Shown here: piece by piece, positions 1 through 10,915 of the stretch
Layout: the number at the start of each line of letters is the position of its first letter
How positions within the stretch are numbered: position 1 is the stretch's first letter
Assembly (NCBI GenBank): GCA_039105265.1
Contig: JAPFFF010000064.1
Coordinates: 434,001-498,000, forward strand
DNA from: Tritrichomonas musculus
Taxonomy: Eukaryota; Parabasalia; Tritrichomonadida; Tritrichomonadidae
DNA length: 64,000 nt
Direction: 5' to 3'
Made by a program: the position numbers and the translations under genes
The notes under the pieces: generated by a model
The model's database searches: none
What the model saw: only the letters and a program-made list of their open reading frames with translations
What the model was told of the DNA's origin: nothing

Positions 1-299
1 TTGAATACATTTTTGGTTCTTTGAAAAACTTTTTTGATATCATCTTCAAATTCCTGATTGAAAACTAGTCTGTACTTTGAAACAGACAAATTATGAAGAA
101 AATTTGCTGAAGATGAAGGTTTTGTTGAGAATGATGGATTATCTGAGCCAGAAATCACTACAACTTTTTGAAATTCATTTGACACTTTTTCTGTTTTCTT
201 TTGTTGAAGTGAATCAATACAATTCAAAATTTCTTCGTTCTATTCTTCTTGGACGTCAAAAAAGTTCCGTTCTGGTGATGATAAATAATTGAAAATGTA

Positions 300-480
300 G
301 TCAAATGCTGGTGTGTCATAAGTATTTGAATGCTGACGTCTTCCAGATATTCAAATGACTGGAAATTGTAGACAACATTTTTAAGAGTCAATTTTCCATC
401 ATAATCAATCATGTCACAATTTCTTAAATCATCACACCGAAAGCAAAGACATCAATACTTGCCGATTAATCTTTTTGGAC
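300..480 (-). pseudogene. Protein kinase relic
   Basis: Reading the minus strand near 425-458 gives the short run SIDVFAFGVMI, which fits kinase subdomain IX (usual form DVYSFGV). No other kinase motif can be read in one frame around it, and stops follow at once, so this is at best a decayed piece of the kinase family that is common in this window. The flanking sequence from 1 to 640 shows no credible intact gene. The call rests on one motif. Confidence 0.3.
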
Positions 481-711
481 GACTAGTGATTCTCACATGA
501 ATGATATCTGAATCGTTTATTATAATAACATTTTATTTGTTAATTATTAATTTATAATAATATTAGAAATTTATTTGAATTATCATGATATATTCCCAAA
601 ATTGAAAATAAATTATTCAAATCACATGACATATTTTTCTATACTTTTTATAAATTTTTCAGTTAAAATTTTTCTGTGATTAAAAAATCTACATATTTAA
701 ATTGTTTTACG

Positions 712-1263
712 ATGAATTTAGATCAAAACCAAAAACATGAACAAAAAGAAGAAGAAAATTCAAATGAAATAGACCACAGTGATGAAAAGAACGTCACCAA
801 AATTCTCAAATTCGAAGATTTTTTATCTTATATGAGAACTGGTCTTTATATGCGCAAAGAAACATATACATTTGAAAATCAAATGAAATATTTATTTAAT
901 GGTATTGATTTGGATGGCTTATCTTATGTCACTTCAAGAGATGCAGAATTTTTACTTTTATGTTACTATCAAAAAGATTATTTAAACATAACAAAATTGT
1001 TTTTTTGTGGTGCTGATAAAAACAGAGATAGGAAAATCACTATTGCTGACATAAGTGACTCTGTGAATTATCTTATTTTAAGAAAAATGGATAAAAACAA
1101 ATTTGAGGCAAAATGCAGATCAGAATTTGGCGAAAATAAGAAAGAATTAGAATTCTATGAGTTCTATAAAATTATTACAAGTAAAGATATAATCGAAAAC
1201 TATGACCCATATGAAGGCAGAATCAAAGAAAAATCATCATCATCATGTTGCATTTTGATATAA
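712..1263 (+). CDS. EF-hand protein with C-terminal CAAX box
   Basis: A 183-residue protein. I chose the ATG at 712; a GTG-initiated extension to 676 is less likely. A canonical EF-hand loop lies at about residues 102-113 (D102, N104, D106, I109, D113), and a degenerate loop at about 66-77 (DLDG start). The N-terminus is acidic and low-complexity. The last residues are SSSSCCILI, so CILI is a CAAX box; a terminal Ile or Leu in this family usually means geranylgeranylation, and the preceding Cys could be acylated. Together these suggest a calcium sensor tethered to a membrane, similar in design to lipid-anchored EF-hand proteins. The partner is unknown. It stands alone between AT-rich spacers and appears intact. 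Confidence 0.75.
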   Translation: MNLDQNQKHEQKEEENSNEIDHSDEKNVTKILKFEDFLSYMRTGLYMRKETYTFENQMKYLFNGIDLDGLSYVTSRDAEFLLLCYYQKDYLNITKLFFCGADKNRDRKITIADISDSVNYLILRKMDKNKFEAKCRSEFGENKKELEFYEFYKIITSKDIIENYDPYEGRIKEKSSSSCCILI

Positions 1264-2155
1264 AACAAAGAAGAAAATTTACTTAAATTTGAAGTTTGTA
1301 ATATTCCATATACATATTAATTACTCTTGAACATCATTAATATTTTTTTCAGTTTGATTCAAATTCTAATCTTCTTAAATGAATTTGAAAGATCTTTTGA
1401 TCAGATTCTAAATGCAGATAACCTTTTATAATTTATAAAAATTTTCTAATTATGATGTGAAAACAGTATTATAAACAGCCACCTTTCAAAAAGCTGATAA
1501 CCAATATCGAAAGCTAATGAATATATAGATGAAATAACAAGTTAACTTAAAGACTCTAACTTTGAAAATATGTTGCGTATATTTAATTTGGTCATAAAGA
1601 AAGAAGAATATGATTATTTAAATGAATATAATAAAACTATAGATTTTTTCTTGCTTATTATCTGGTTGTGTTTTCAATATTTATTCAATATCATCTATTC
1701 TTGATCAGTCATTTTTTCTTCATCATCTAATTATATAGCCCTGGTTTATATATCTTTAATGAAGAAGTTTTAAAGAACATTTTATATTAACAATATTGAC
1801 TGAAAATTTTGATTTTTTAATCAATACTAAAAATTGAGAAAAAAAGCGGTTATTAAACGGTTATTAAAAAAAAAAAAAAATTAGTTGTTTAAAAAGTTCA
1901 TCAAAGAAATTATATTAAATGCTGCAAGTATGAGAGCAATCTCTTCAACCTACTGTTAATTTTGATCCAAAACAATCTTTCAAAAAAACAACTTTTTCTT
2001 TGAAATTTGTAATGACTCATTTTAAACAACAAAATCAAAAAATGACAAAAACTTTGATAAATTATAAACACACAAACACGTCATGTAAACACTCAAAAAG
2101 ATAAAAAAAAGAAAGAGAAAAAGTCATTTAGGTAAAAAAGTTTAAAAAATTAGTT
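1264..2155. other. AT-rich intergenic spacer
   Basis: No convincing gene. The stretch contains homopolymer runs (an A tract near 1866-1881) and short diverged codable pieces without family motifs. It separates the EF-hand gene from the convergent GC-rich kinase pseudogene. Confidence 0.6.
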
Positions 2156-4282
2156 TTAAAGATTAACGAAATATTTGATTGATGAAATGTTTTTCTCGAC
2201 GCCGTCGATCAGCTTGAAATTGTTCTTCTTGATGAAGCTGAGAATTTCGGTGAATGACGGACGATCGCCTGGCGACGTCGACCAGCAGCTGTTGATGAGC
2301 TGGCGCGATGTCTTGTTGATGCTCGGTGGGATCGGCGCCCTCTTCCCGCACGACTGCTCAGCGATGCTTATCTTCGGCATTTCCCGCCACTCAGGATGAA
2401 GAACGCGACAACGCCGAATGAGTAAACGTCCACTTTGCTGTCGTACTTCGTGCTTTCGTTCAGAAGTTCCGGCGCCATGAATTTCAGAGTCCCAACTCCG
2501 CTCGTCTTCGACTGCGTCTGACCTTCGACTTCGACGATGCACGCAACGCCAAAGTCGCTGACTTTCACGTGGCCGGACTCGCCGAACAGGACGTTTTCTG
2601 GCTTCAGGTCGCGGTGGACCATGCGCGCTGCGTGGACGGCCTCCATCGCCGAGCTGATCTCATAAATCGAACAGACCTTCTCAATGTCGTCCATGTCGCC
2701 GATTCGGTCGCTCAAGTTCTGCACGCACAGCTCCGGCAGAATCGACGGCGCGTGACCCGGGTCGCCGTAGCAGAAGCCAAGCGCCTTGACGATGTTCGCG
2801 TGGTCCAGAGAGGCGAGAATCTCGTACTCGCGGAGAAACCGCTGCAGCTGGATGAAGCCGCCTGAGTCGCCTGATCCGTCACTTTTGTTGGCGCCATCAA
2901 AAAACAGAACCTTCAGCGCAAGACGCTGACCCCGGATGACCTCAAAAACTTCTGACTGGCCACACCGGCCTATCGTCCTCTCAACTTTCAGTGCATCAAT
3001 TGAATCAGTATCAAAAAGTTCGAGTGTCACTTTTTGTTTCTAATTTCTTTACTTTTTTTCGCAGCTCTTCGTTTTCCTTCTTCAGTTTGGCATTCTCTTC
3101 TTCGGCCTTCAGAAGCCTGGCGCGCAGCGTTTCGCTGACTCTGTGTTCTTCGCCTTCCAGTCCAGGACCTGACAGTTTCGCTTTGCGCCAGACAAAAAGC
3201 TTCACACTCTCTGGAGTTTTATGCAGTGAATGAAAACCATAAGTGATTTGATCAGCATTTGGAAAAGTGACACTTGTCAGGTTCTGACAAAGATAGTTGC
3301 TTTCTTGTCCTATTTCAATAGATTTGCTAATCTATTGAATGACTTTGGTATTTTTATTGTTTAAAAATGAACTGAAATCTGCCTCTTTCAATGAGGGAGG
3401 AAGGAGTCTCTCTGGACCCGAAATATAAGAAAATGCATCTGATTTGATTGACACGAGTGATGAGTTGGATTCAAATGTGACCGTTTCCAATCGTTCGCAG
3501 TATTCAAAAGCAGAATCGTTGATCACTTTGATGCGGGGAGGGATGCTGATGCTCGCTATGCCACGCGCTGCAAGGACGATGACATCGAAGACGCCGCTCC
3601 CGCGGCTGCTCTCTCTCACAGCGCATTTGCCATTCATCATCTTCAAAAACTTGTTTTCTGGTGAAATTTCTACTTTTCGAAGATTACGAGTACCCGCAAA
3701 ACAACTGTCGCCAATCTGCTCGAGACCCGCTGGCAGCGACAGACTCTCAATTCTGCTGAAAATGAATGCGGCATCTTCAATGCACTTGAGTTCTGAGTTG
3801 GTTGAAAATCTGACTGTTTCCAGATTTTTATGGTGACCAAATGAGCATGCCTTTATGCGTGTGACTTGGGGCGGGATCACTGCTTCTTCGATGGCAGGAC
3901 GTGCAATGTGGAGAACGTCAAATTTGTCACTCGATTCGCTGCTCTTCCCAAGAAGGAAGTCTTTATTGTACAAAATAAAATGGCTGTTCTTTGGTGACAA
4001 TTCAATTTCTCTCAAATCATAGAGATCATCGCACCAGCCATCCGCCAGGCTCTTGACACTCGATGGAATTTCCAGTCTCTTGATATGTGCGTTAAAAAAG
4101 CATTTGTTTTCAAATGTTTCAACTTCTGAAACTTTTGTGAATGCCAAGGAATCAATATGGCAGCCATTAAATGCATTTTCTTTGATAGAAATTATTTTGT
4201 AATTTTTTTTTTCATATGATGCAAAATGTGGAATAAAAACGTTACCAGAAGCTTTTGGAGATTTAACAACGGATGCAGTCAT
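2156..4282 (-). pseudogene. Broken LRR / coiled-coil / protein kinase gene, GC-rich
   Basis: Read from 4282 downwards, the locus codes for BspA-type LRRs (4282-3332), then a charged coiled coil (about 3205-3011), then a kinase (about 3028-2156). The kinase has ALK (subdomain II), HRDLKPEN, DFGVA, MAPELL and DVYSFGV, and a C-lobe tail ending near DRPSF. This is the same architecture as the LRR-kinase at 17969-20521. Three lesions separate the parts: an in-frame TAG at 3332-3334 between LRR and coiled coil, a frameshift in an A-rich run around 3015-3030, and a frameshift around 2370-2400 after subdomain IX. The kinase half is strikingly GC-rich for this contig. Either this is a recent pseudogene or some lesions are assembly errors. 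Confidence 0.75.
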
Positions 4283-4447
4283 GCTTTTTGACTAATTTCC
4301 ACTCTAATGTTTCCTTTTATTTTATTTTTGGAGTTTCGAATAATTATAATTATTTATAATTATTGAATTTGAGAAAACTTTAACAATTATTTTTATTTAA
4401 TAACTTTTTGAATAAAATAAAATAAACTCAATTGAATAGAAATATAT

Positions 4448-7400
4448 ATGAATACGTTCAAGAAATTGTTTGATCATGTATCAGCAGAGCATTATATTCC
4501 TGTATATGCAGTTACAGCAACAAATAAAGCAACAATTTTAATTACTGAACGTGATATTCAAGATTTTACTATTGAACAATCTCAAATAAAAAATAATAAT
4601 CATTTCTCTTTTTTTACTATCAGAAAGATAGAAAGAGATGAAAATTTAATTTTAATTGAAATTGACTTAAACAAATCGAAACAAAATTATTTTAGCGAAT
4701 CAAATATTGAAAGTGAAAAATTTTTGTACAAATTTGAAACAAATGATGCAAATAATTTTATTCTTTATTTAAATCGAGCTCTTTATCGAATATTAACGCC
4801 GGAAGAAATAAAATCAATTAATGTCGATGGATGTAGTAAATTTGTCACTTTATTTCCACCATCTTCATCGTCATTGAATGCCAATCTTTTATTAAATGAT
4901 AATCATACAAATAATTCTCAAATAACTAATTCAATCCAGCCTTTTTACGTTTATTCAAGATTCATTGAAAAAGTTCTTTTATCAAATTCAAATAACAAAG
5001 CACAGCCAATAGAAAAACTCGTAAGTGAAGTTTCATTGAAAAATTTAAGAAAAATTCTTAAATACAAAATCGGTAAAATCAATATTTTCCGAGATTTTCC
5101 TGATTGTTCAAAATATTTCGAATTATTATTAATTGATATTATTCCATTTTCTAAATATATTACAAATTTAGTATTTGACTCATCAATTAACAGCACAGTT
5201 TCAAATAACATCGAGAATTATGTTAAATGCTTATTAAAGTGCATTGAAAACTCAAAATATTTGAAAGAAGTCACTTTTGTGGGTGAACTTCCCTCTGGCA
5301 TTGAAGACTTTTTCACAAAATTATGCGAAAAAAAAGAAATGTCAATATTATCACTTACTTTTAAAAATGTAAAATTAAGCCAGCAGCAACTTTCAATATT
5401 CAATTCATCACCGATTAAATCATATAGATTTTCTGGTCAAAATTTTGATTCGAACGATACGCTTCTCAATTTTATTGAAACAAATAATATTGATTTATTG
5501 AGTATAAAAAATTCGCCACAAACCGATTTCCTTTCAAATTTGAATAAATTTGCAAATATAACCGTTTTATCTCTTTGTAAAAATGACATTGAAATCGGCG
5601 ACTTTTTCAGTGCTTTATCAAAAATTGAGAGTCGAATTCAATGCCTCTATTTGAGTGGAAATAAATGTGAAAAAGAAATTTCAAATGATGTTAAAATACC
5701 TAAATTTGAGGAAATAAGACTAGATAATATTTCATGGGGCAACTTTTTTTTCTCTTATTTTCAAAATTTGTTGAAAACACAAATTTTTGTTGATTTATCA
5801 AATTCAACAATGAACGACAATGAGTGGAATAAAGTATTCAATTATTTAAATACAACATCAGACGGAGTATCACAATTATGCAAATTGTTGTGGAATGGAA
5901 ATAAAGTAAATAAATCCTTCTTTTCTTATTTAAGAAAATGCGTCGATTCTCTTGATTCTTTGCAAATTGTTGATGTAATTGATCAATCAACTAAAAAAGA
6001 AATTTTTGACGAATTCATTTCTTTCTTGAAAGAAGGAAACAAATTGACCAATTTGTTCATTGGATTTTCTACACAAGAATCAAAATCAATGTCAGGAAAT
6101 CAAATGAAGTCGATTCTTTCGGCATTGTTAATCAACATGAAAAAAGAAAAATCAAAGCAATTTTATCTATCGGTTCCAAATTCATCGAGTGGAGATGAAG
6201 GTGTTGATGCTTTAATAGATTCGTTTAATAACATTGAAGATTGCAAAATTGATTTCATTACATTTGATGGTTTGCAGCCACAAAATCCAAAAAAATACAT
6301 CGAACTTTGCCATTCAATCACGAAGTATGTGATTAAATTAAATAAAAATAAAAATAGTTCATATGAAATTCAATTTCCAAAGAATGATTTGAAGTTTTTA
6401 AAAAATCAAATGGAAGAAAAAGATTACAAAAAATTACGTCACGATTTTAGATTCATTATAACTTCACAGGATTTTGACTATTTGCCTTCTGATTTTTTGT
6501 TCAATAGAATGACTTTGAGCCCGATTCTTACAAAGAAGAGATTTTATGTAAAAACTGAAGAAGATGATTTGTTCTTCGAATCTGAAAGCAATTCAAACGT
6601 TTTTTATGACTGTTTAAGTGACAAGGATATGCAAAAAGAAAGAACAAGAAAGAAGAAAAAAGAAAAAATATTATCTGAAGATGATGAATATGATAAATTA
6701 TTTGACGAATTTCTGGATTATAGTGACACTAAATCAAATAGAAAAGATGACACTAATAAAAATAAAACTCATAATTATTATGATGATGACGATGATGAAG
6801 AAGACTTTACATTAAGTTCATCTGATGATGAAATTGAAAAAGAAAAAATAAAAAGTAAAAGTGGAAACACCAAAAATAAAGATGATTATTATGATGAATT
6901 TATTGAAGATATTGTTGAAGATGACAAGAATAGAAAATCTAAAGATAAAAATAATATCAACAGCAAAAATCCAAAAAGAAGAAATAAAACTGAAATTCAA
7001 AAAGATGATGAAAGTAACAGCGACAGCGACAAAATAAAAAGCAAGAATTCAAATATAGAAAATGACAATATAAGTGAAAAATCAATCGGTGAGAATGATA
7101 TTAGCAGCGAAACTGAGAGTCAAGAAGATGATGAAAATAACAATATAAAAATCAAAAGTTCAAATATAGAAGACGACAGTACAAGTGAAAAATCTAATAA
7201 TGAAAATAATATCAACAGCAAAACTGAAAACCAAAAAGAAGTAGAAAGAATTAAAAATTCAAATATAGAAGATGACAATAAAAATGATGAATCAAAAGAA
7301 AAAAGCAATGATGAAAATGATGTCAACAGCAAAATTGATGTCAAAGAAGGCGAAATAAGCAACAATCAAAATGATAAAGATGATGTAGATAATGAATATG

Positions 7401-10400
7401 ATGAAGAGACTCAACATTCTTCTATTAAAAATCTCACCACAAAAAGAAATCAAGACCTAAAAGAAGAAAATATCAACAGCAAAAGCAGTACCATAAATCA
7501 AGATGATCAAAATGAAAATCAAATCCAAGCAAATATTAAAGATAAAAGTGAAACTGAAAAAAATTTAAACAATAATGATGAAAACATAATTAACAACAAT
7601 GATGAAAACGATGGAGAAGCAATACATCCAATTTCAGAATCACATCAATCATTAAGTTCGAATTCCATAGAGAGCGAAAATAATCCCAAAGGTGACGAAT
7701 TGAATGAAATTGAATGCCCAGAAAGAAACAAAAACCATAAGCCAAATCCATTGCAAATTACAAATAACATCAACAGTAAGGATGATGAAGCCACTGATGA
7801 TAAAGAATACGACAAATCATCTCAAAGTTCTTCTATCAAAAATTCTACCACAAACCAAAATCGAGACCAAGAAGAAGAAGAAGAAGCAATTGACAACAAC
7901 AACAGTGGAAATAAAAATCCAAATATAAAAGATAAAAGTATTTCTCACAAAGAAAGTTGTAAAGACAATAAAGAAACTGAAAAAGATGCAAACAAAAATG
8001 ATGAAGACACTAGAAACAACAATGGCAACGAAAATGAATCAATTCATTCAATTTCTAAATCGCAACAGCATGAACATTCAAAAATTTCTAACGATAACAC
8101 ATCACAAAGTCAGCAATTTGAATTAGAAGAAAAAGAAGAAGATAAAGAACAAAACAACCAACAAGGATCAAACCAAAAGAAGCATTCAAAAAGCGATGTT
8201 AAACCATACAATGGAAATAATCAAGAAGAAGGCGAATTGAATGCAATCGAAAACGGAAACATAGATCATAAACCAAATCCAATCCAAAAGAAAAATGATA
8301 TCAAAAATAAAAATGATGATGATAAAGCCGTTCTTCATTCTTCCATCAGAAATCAAGACCAAGAAGAAGAAAAAGAAAGAAGCAAGATGAGAGACAAAAA
8401 TTCAAATAATAAAGATGAGGATAAAAATGAGATTCAAATCAAAGAAAAAATTATCGCTACGAAAGAGAGCGATAAAATAAGCAACAACGGCAGAAAAGTA
8501 ACTGATGAAATTGCAAAAAACAATGATGAAAACGCAACAGATAACAATGACAACGAGAAAGAATTAATACAATCTAATACTGAATCACACAAACCTGAAC
8601 ATTCAAATACAACGAAAAAATCACCAAACAAAAGCACATCTCAAAGCATTTCTCACAAAGAAAGTTTCAACGATAATCAAGAACCTGGAAGAAATGCAAA
8701 CAATAATGATAAGAGCATAGGAAACAACAATGGCGGTAATAAAGAATCAATTCACTCTATTTCTAAATCACAACAAAGCGAACATTCAAAAACTACTAAA
8801 AAATCAACTATAGAAAACACATCACAAAGTCAGCGATTTGAATTTGAATATGAAGAAGAAGAAGAAGAAGAAGAAGAGGAAGAGCAAAGCAGTCAGCAAG
8901 GATCAAATCAAAAGAAGCAGTCAAAAATCAATGTTAAAGATCAAAGTAATAGCAAGTTGAATGAAATTAAAATAGAAAATGGAAGCAAAGGCCATATATC
9001 AAATCAAATCCAAACGAGAAATTCTTCTATTAAAAATCACACAACGAAAAGAAACCAAGATCAAAAAGAAGAAATTGTCAATAGCAAAAGTAGAAACATT
9101 AATCAAAATAAAAAAGAAGATCAAATCAAATCAAACAACAATAAAATTGTAAACAATAAAGATAAAAAATCAATAAACGAAAAAGGCAACAATAAAGAAA
9201 CAATACATTCAATTCCTGATTTTGCCACACACCAAATTCAAAACCATGAAGAAAAAGTAAACAGCAACAGCAAAACGAGAAACAAAAATTCAATTATTAA
9301 AGAAAAAAGCACTGCTATCAAAGAGAGTTTCAGCAACAACAAAGAAACGGGAAAAAACACAAACAATAATGATGAAAACACAAGAAACAGAAATGACAAC
9401 GATAAACTATCAACCAATTCGATTTCAAGATCACAACAACACCAAAATATAAAAACAACCAAAAAATCAACTAACGAAAACACATCACGAAGTCCACAAT
9501 TTGAAATTGAATACGAAGAAGAAGAGGAAGAGGAAGAACAAAGTGATAAGCGTAGTTCATATCAAAAGAATCATTTAAAAAACGATGTTAAACATCATTT
9601 ATCAAATTCACTTGCTTTAGATAGCCAAAATAATCCAAATTACAGCAAATTGAATGGCATTAAATACGGAAACGGAAACAAAGGTCGTATATCAAATCCA
9701 ATACAAACGAGAAATAACTTCAACAATAGAAAAGATAAAAATGATGAAGATGAGGAATACGACAAATCATCACAACGTTCTCCTAGGAGTCCAAAAGAAG
9801 CAATTAACAATAACAACAAAAGTATTAAAAATTCAAATATAAAAGATAAAAGCAAAAGAAACAGCAAAGACAACGATAAAGGATCAGTTCATTCAATTTT
9901 AAAATCACAGCAGCAAGAACATTCAAAAACAACCAAAAAATCAACATCACGAAATCCACAATTTGAATACGAAGAAGAGGAGGAAGAAGAAAGTGAACAT
10001 CTAGTAATCGGCCAAAAAAGACATTCGCCAAACATGGTGAAAGTTTCTTTAACCATTTCCAACGTCAAAAACCGAAAAAGCAATCAAAAAGGTGGATCGC
10101 AAATCCCACGTCTCGATTTTGAATACGAATCAGAAAACGAAAATCAGAAACCAAATCAAACCAAAGAGAACAACAACAATAACAATGACAACGATGAATA
10201 CGACTATGAGTATGAGTATGAGTATGAATATGAATATGAGCAAGCAGCCAAATGTCCTTCTGTCAAAAGTTACACACCAAACAGAAATCCAAGCAAAAAT
10301 TACAAAACGAGCCACACGCCTCAGCCTAAGAAAAATCGATCCGATATTTTGCATCACACGAAACGGTCCACAAGGAGGAAGAAGAGAGGAAAAGCATCAA

Positions 10401-10915
10401 GTTTGATGTCGGCTCCTTTATCGGCGACGAATAAGTCCAAACGAAGGCGTTTTAGGAAGAAAAGCCGAGATGATTCCGAGCACTATGAATCTGACAGCGG
10501 TTATGACGAACATGAGTCAGTTATATTAAAAAATCAATTGACCAACACTGATCCAAGTTTGACCTCAAACCGAAATAATAGAAAAAGTTACTCTCAAACA
10601 CTTGAAAAAGTGGACTTTTTGAAAGGAGCGAATCCAAATACCATTAAGGATAAAAGGAATGTGCACAAGAACAAGCATCAGCACCATTGCAATGATGTTT
10701 TGGTGAATGTTCAAAATTTGAATTCATCAAGAAGAAAGTCATTGACATACAAAGGGAAAATTTCTTTATTAGATGGATCAGTTGACAGAGGAAGCGACAT
10801 TGAATTCCCAGAAATGGATGAAATAACACTTGGGAATCAGAAAAGGGACTGGACAGCAATTGAAGAGAGATTTTCTTTAAAGAATATTCTTCACAATATT
10901 CGAGCAAATAAATGA
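4448..10915 (+). CDS. CARMIL-like LRR protein with giant acidic repetitive tail
   Basis: A 2155-residue protein. Residues 1-130 look like a PH-type domain, followed to about residue 620 by irregular RI-type LRRs (for example VLSLCKND and CLYLSGNK), as in CARMIL-like actin regulators of trichomonads. From about 690 onward it is disordered and rich in Asn, Lys, Asp, Glu and Ser. Within the tail a module recurs about four times (about residues 1198, 1431, 1651 and 1813): a SISKSQQ-type start, KTTKKST, SQSQQFE, an EYEEEE run, then a basic stretch. A Tyr-Glu alternating run lies at about 1917-1932 and a basic KRSTRRKKRGK patch near 1972. One uninterrupted frame of this length argues for selection. 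The CARMIL assignment is inference from fold pattern; the tail function is unknown. Confidence 0.75.
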   Translation: MNTFKKLFDHVSAEHYIPVYAVTATNKATILITERDIQDFTIEQSQIKNNNHFSFFTIRKIERDENLILIEIDLNKSKQNYFSESNIESEKFLYKFETNDANNFILYLNRALYRILTPEEIKSINVDGCSKFVTLFPPSSSSLNANLLLNDNHTNNSQITNSIQPFYVYSRFIEKVLLSNSNNKAQPIEKLVSEVSLKNLRKILKYKIGKINIFRDFPDCSKYFELLLIDIIPFSKYITNLVFDSSINSTVSNNIENYVKCLLKCIENSKYLKEVTFVGELPSGIEDFFTKLCEKKEMSILSLTFKNVKLSQQQLSIFNSSPIKSYRFSGQNFDSNDTLLNFIETNNIDLLSIKNSPQTDFLSNLNKFANITVLSLCKNDIEIGDFFSALSKIESRIQCLYLSGNKCEKEISNDVKIPKFEEIRLDNISWGNFFFSYFQNLLKTQIFVDLSNSTMNDNEWNKVFNYLNTTSDGVSQLCKLLWNGNKVNKSFFSYLRKCVDSLDSLQIVDVIDQSTKKEIFDEFISFLKEGNKLTNLFIGFSTQESKSMSGNQMKSILSALLINMKKEKSKQFYLSVPNSSSGDEGVDALIDSFNNIEDCKIDFITFDGLQPQNPKKYIELCHSITKYVIKLNKNKNSSYEIQFPKNDLKFLKNQMEEKDYKKLRHDFRFIITSQDFDYLPSDFLFNRMTLSPILTKKRFYVKTEEDDLFFESESNSNVFYDCLSDKDMQKERTRKKKKEKILSEDDEYDKLFDEFLDYSDTKSNRKDDTNKNKTHNYYDDDDDEEDFTLSSSDDEIEKEKIKSKSGNTKNKDDYYDEFIEDIVEDDKNRKSKDKNNINSKNPKRRNKTEIQKDDESNSDSDKIKSKNSNIENDNISEKSIGENDISSETESQEDDENNNIKIKSSNIEDDSTSEKSNNENNINSKTENQKEVERIKNSNIEDDNKNDESKEKSNDENDVNSKIDVKEGEISNNQNDKDDVDNEYDEETQHSSIKNLTTKRNQDLKEENINSKSSTINQDDQNENQIQANIKDKSETEKNLNNNDENIINNNDENDGEAIHPISESHQSLSSNSIESENNPKGDELNEIECPERNKNHKPNPLQITNNINSKDDEATDDKEYDKSSQSSSIKNSTTNQNRDQEEEEEAIDNNNSGNKNPNIKDKSISHKESCKDNKETEKDANKNDEDTRNNNGNENESIHSISKSQQHEHSKISNDNTSQSQQFELEEKEEDKEQNNQQGSNQKKHSKSDVKPYNGNNQEEGELNAIENGNIDHKPNPIQKKNDIKNKNDDDKAVLHSSIRNQDQEEEKERSKMRDKNSNNKDEDKNEIQIKEKIIATKESDKISNNGRKVTDEIAKNNDENATDNNDNEKELIQSNTESHKPEHSNTTKKSPNKSTSQSISHKESFNDNQEPGRNANNNDKSIGNNNGGNKESIHSISKSQQSEHSKTTKKSTIENTSQSQRFEFEYEEEEEEEEEEEQSSQQGSNQKKQSKINVKDQSNSKLNEIKIENGSKGHISNQIQTRNSSIKNHTTKRNQDQKEEIVNSKSRNINQNKKEDQIKSNNNKIVNNKDKKSINEKGNNKETIHSIPDFATHQIQNHEEKVNSNSKTRNKNSIIKEKSTAIKESFSNNKETGKNTNNNDENTRNRNDNDKLSTNSISRSQQHQNIKTTKKSTNENTSRSPQFEIEYEEEEEEEEQSDKRSSYQKNHLKNDVKHHLSNSLALDSQNNPNYSKLNGIKYGNGNKGRISNPIQTRNNFNNRKDKNDEDEEYDKSSQRSPRSPKEAINNNNKSIKNSNIKDKSKRNSKDNDKGSVHSILKSQQQEHSKTTKKSTSRNPQFEYEEEEEEESEHLVIGQKRHSPNMVKVSLTISNVKNRKSNQKGGSQIPRLDFEYESENENQKPNQTKENNNNNNDNDEYDYEYEYEYEYEYEQAAKCPSVKSYTPNRNPSKNYKTSHTPQPKKNRSDILHHTKRSTRRKKRGKASSLMSAPLSATNKSKRRRFRKKSRDDSEHYESDSGYDEHESVILKNQLTNTDPSLTSNRNNRKSYSQTLEKVDFLKGANPNTIKDKRNVHKNKHQHHCNDVLVNVQNLNSSRRKSLTYKGKISLLDGSVDRGSDIEFPEMDEITLGNQKRDWTAIEERFSLKNILHNIRANK

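Noticed and set aside
7120-9873. Several hydrophobic minus-strand open frames
   Set aside because: They are antisense readings of the Asp/Glu/Asn-rich plus-strand repeats; the hydrophobic, Leu/Phe/Ser-rich composition follows from complementing those codons.
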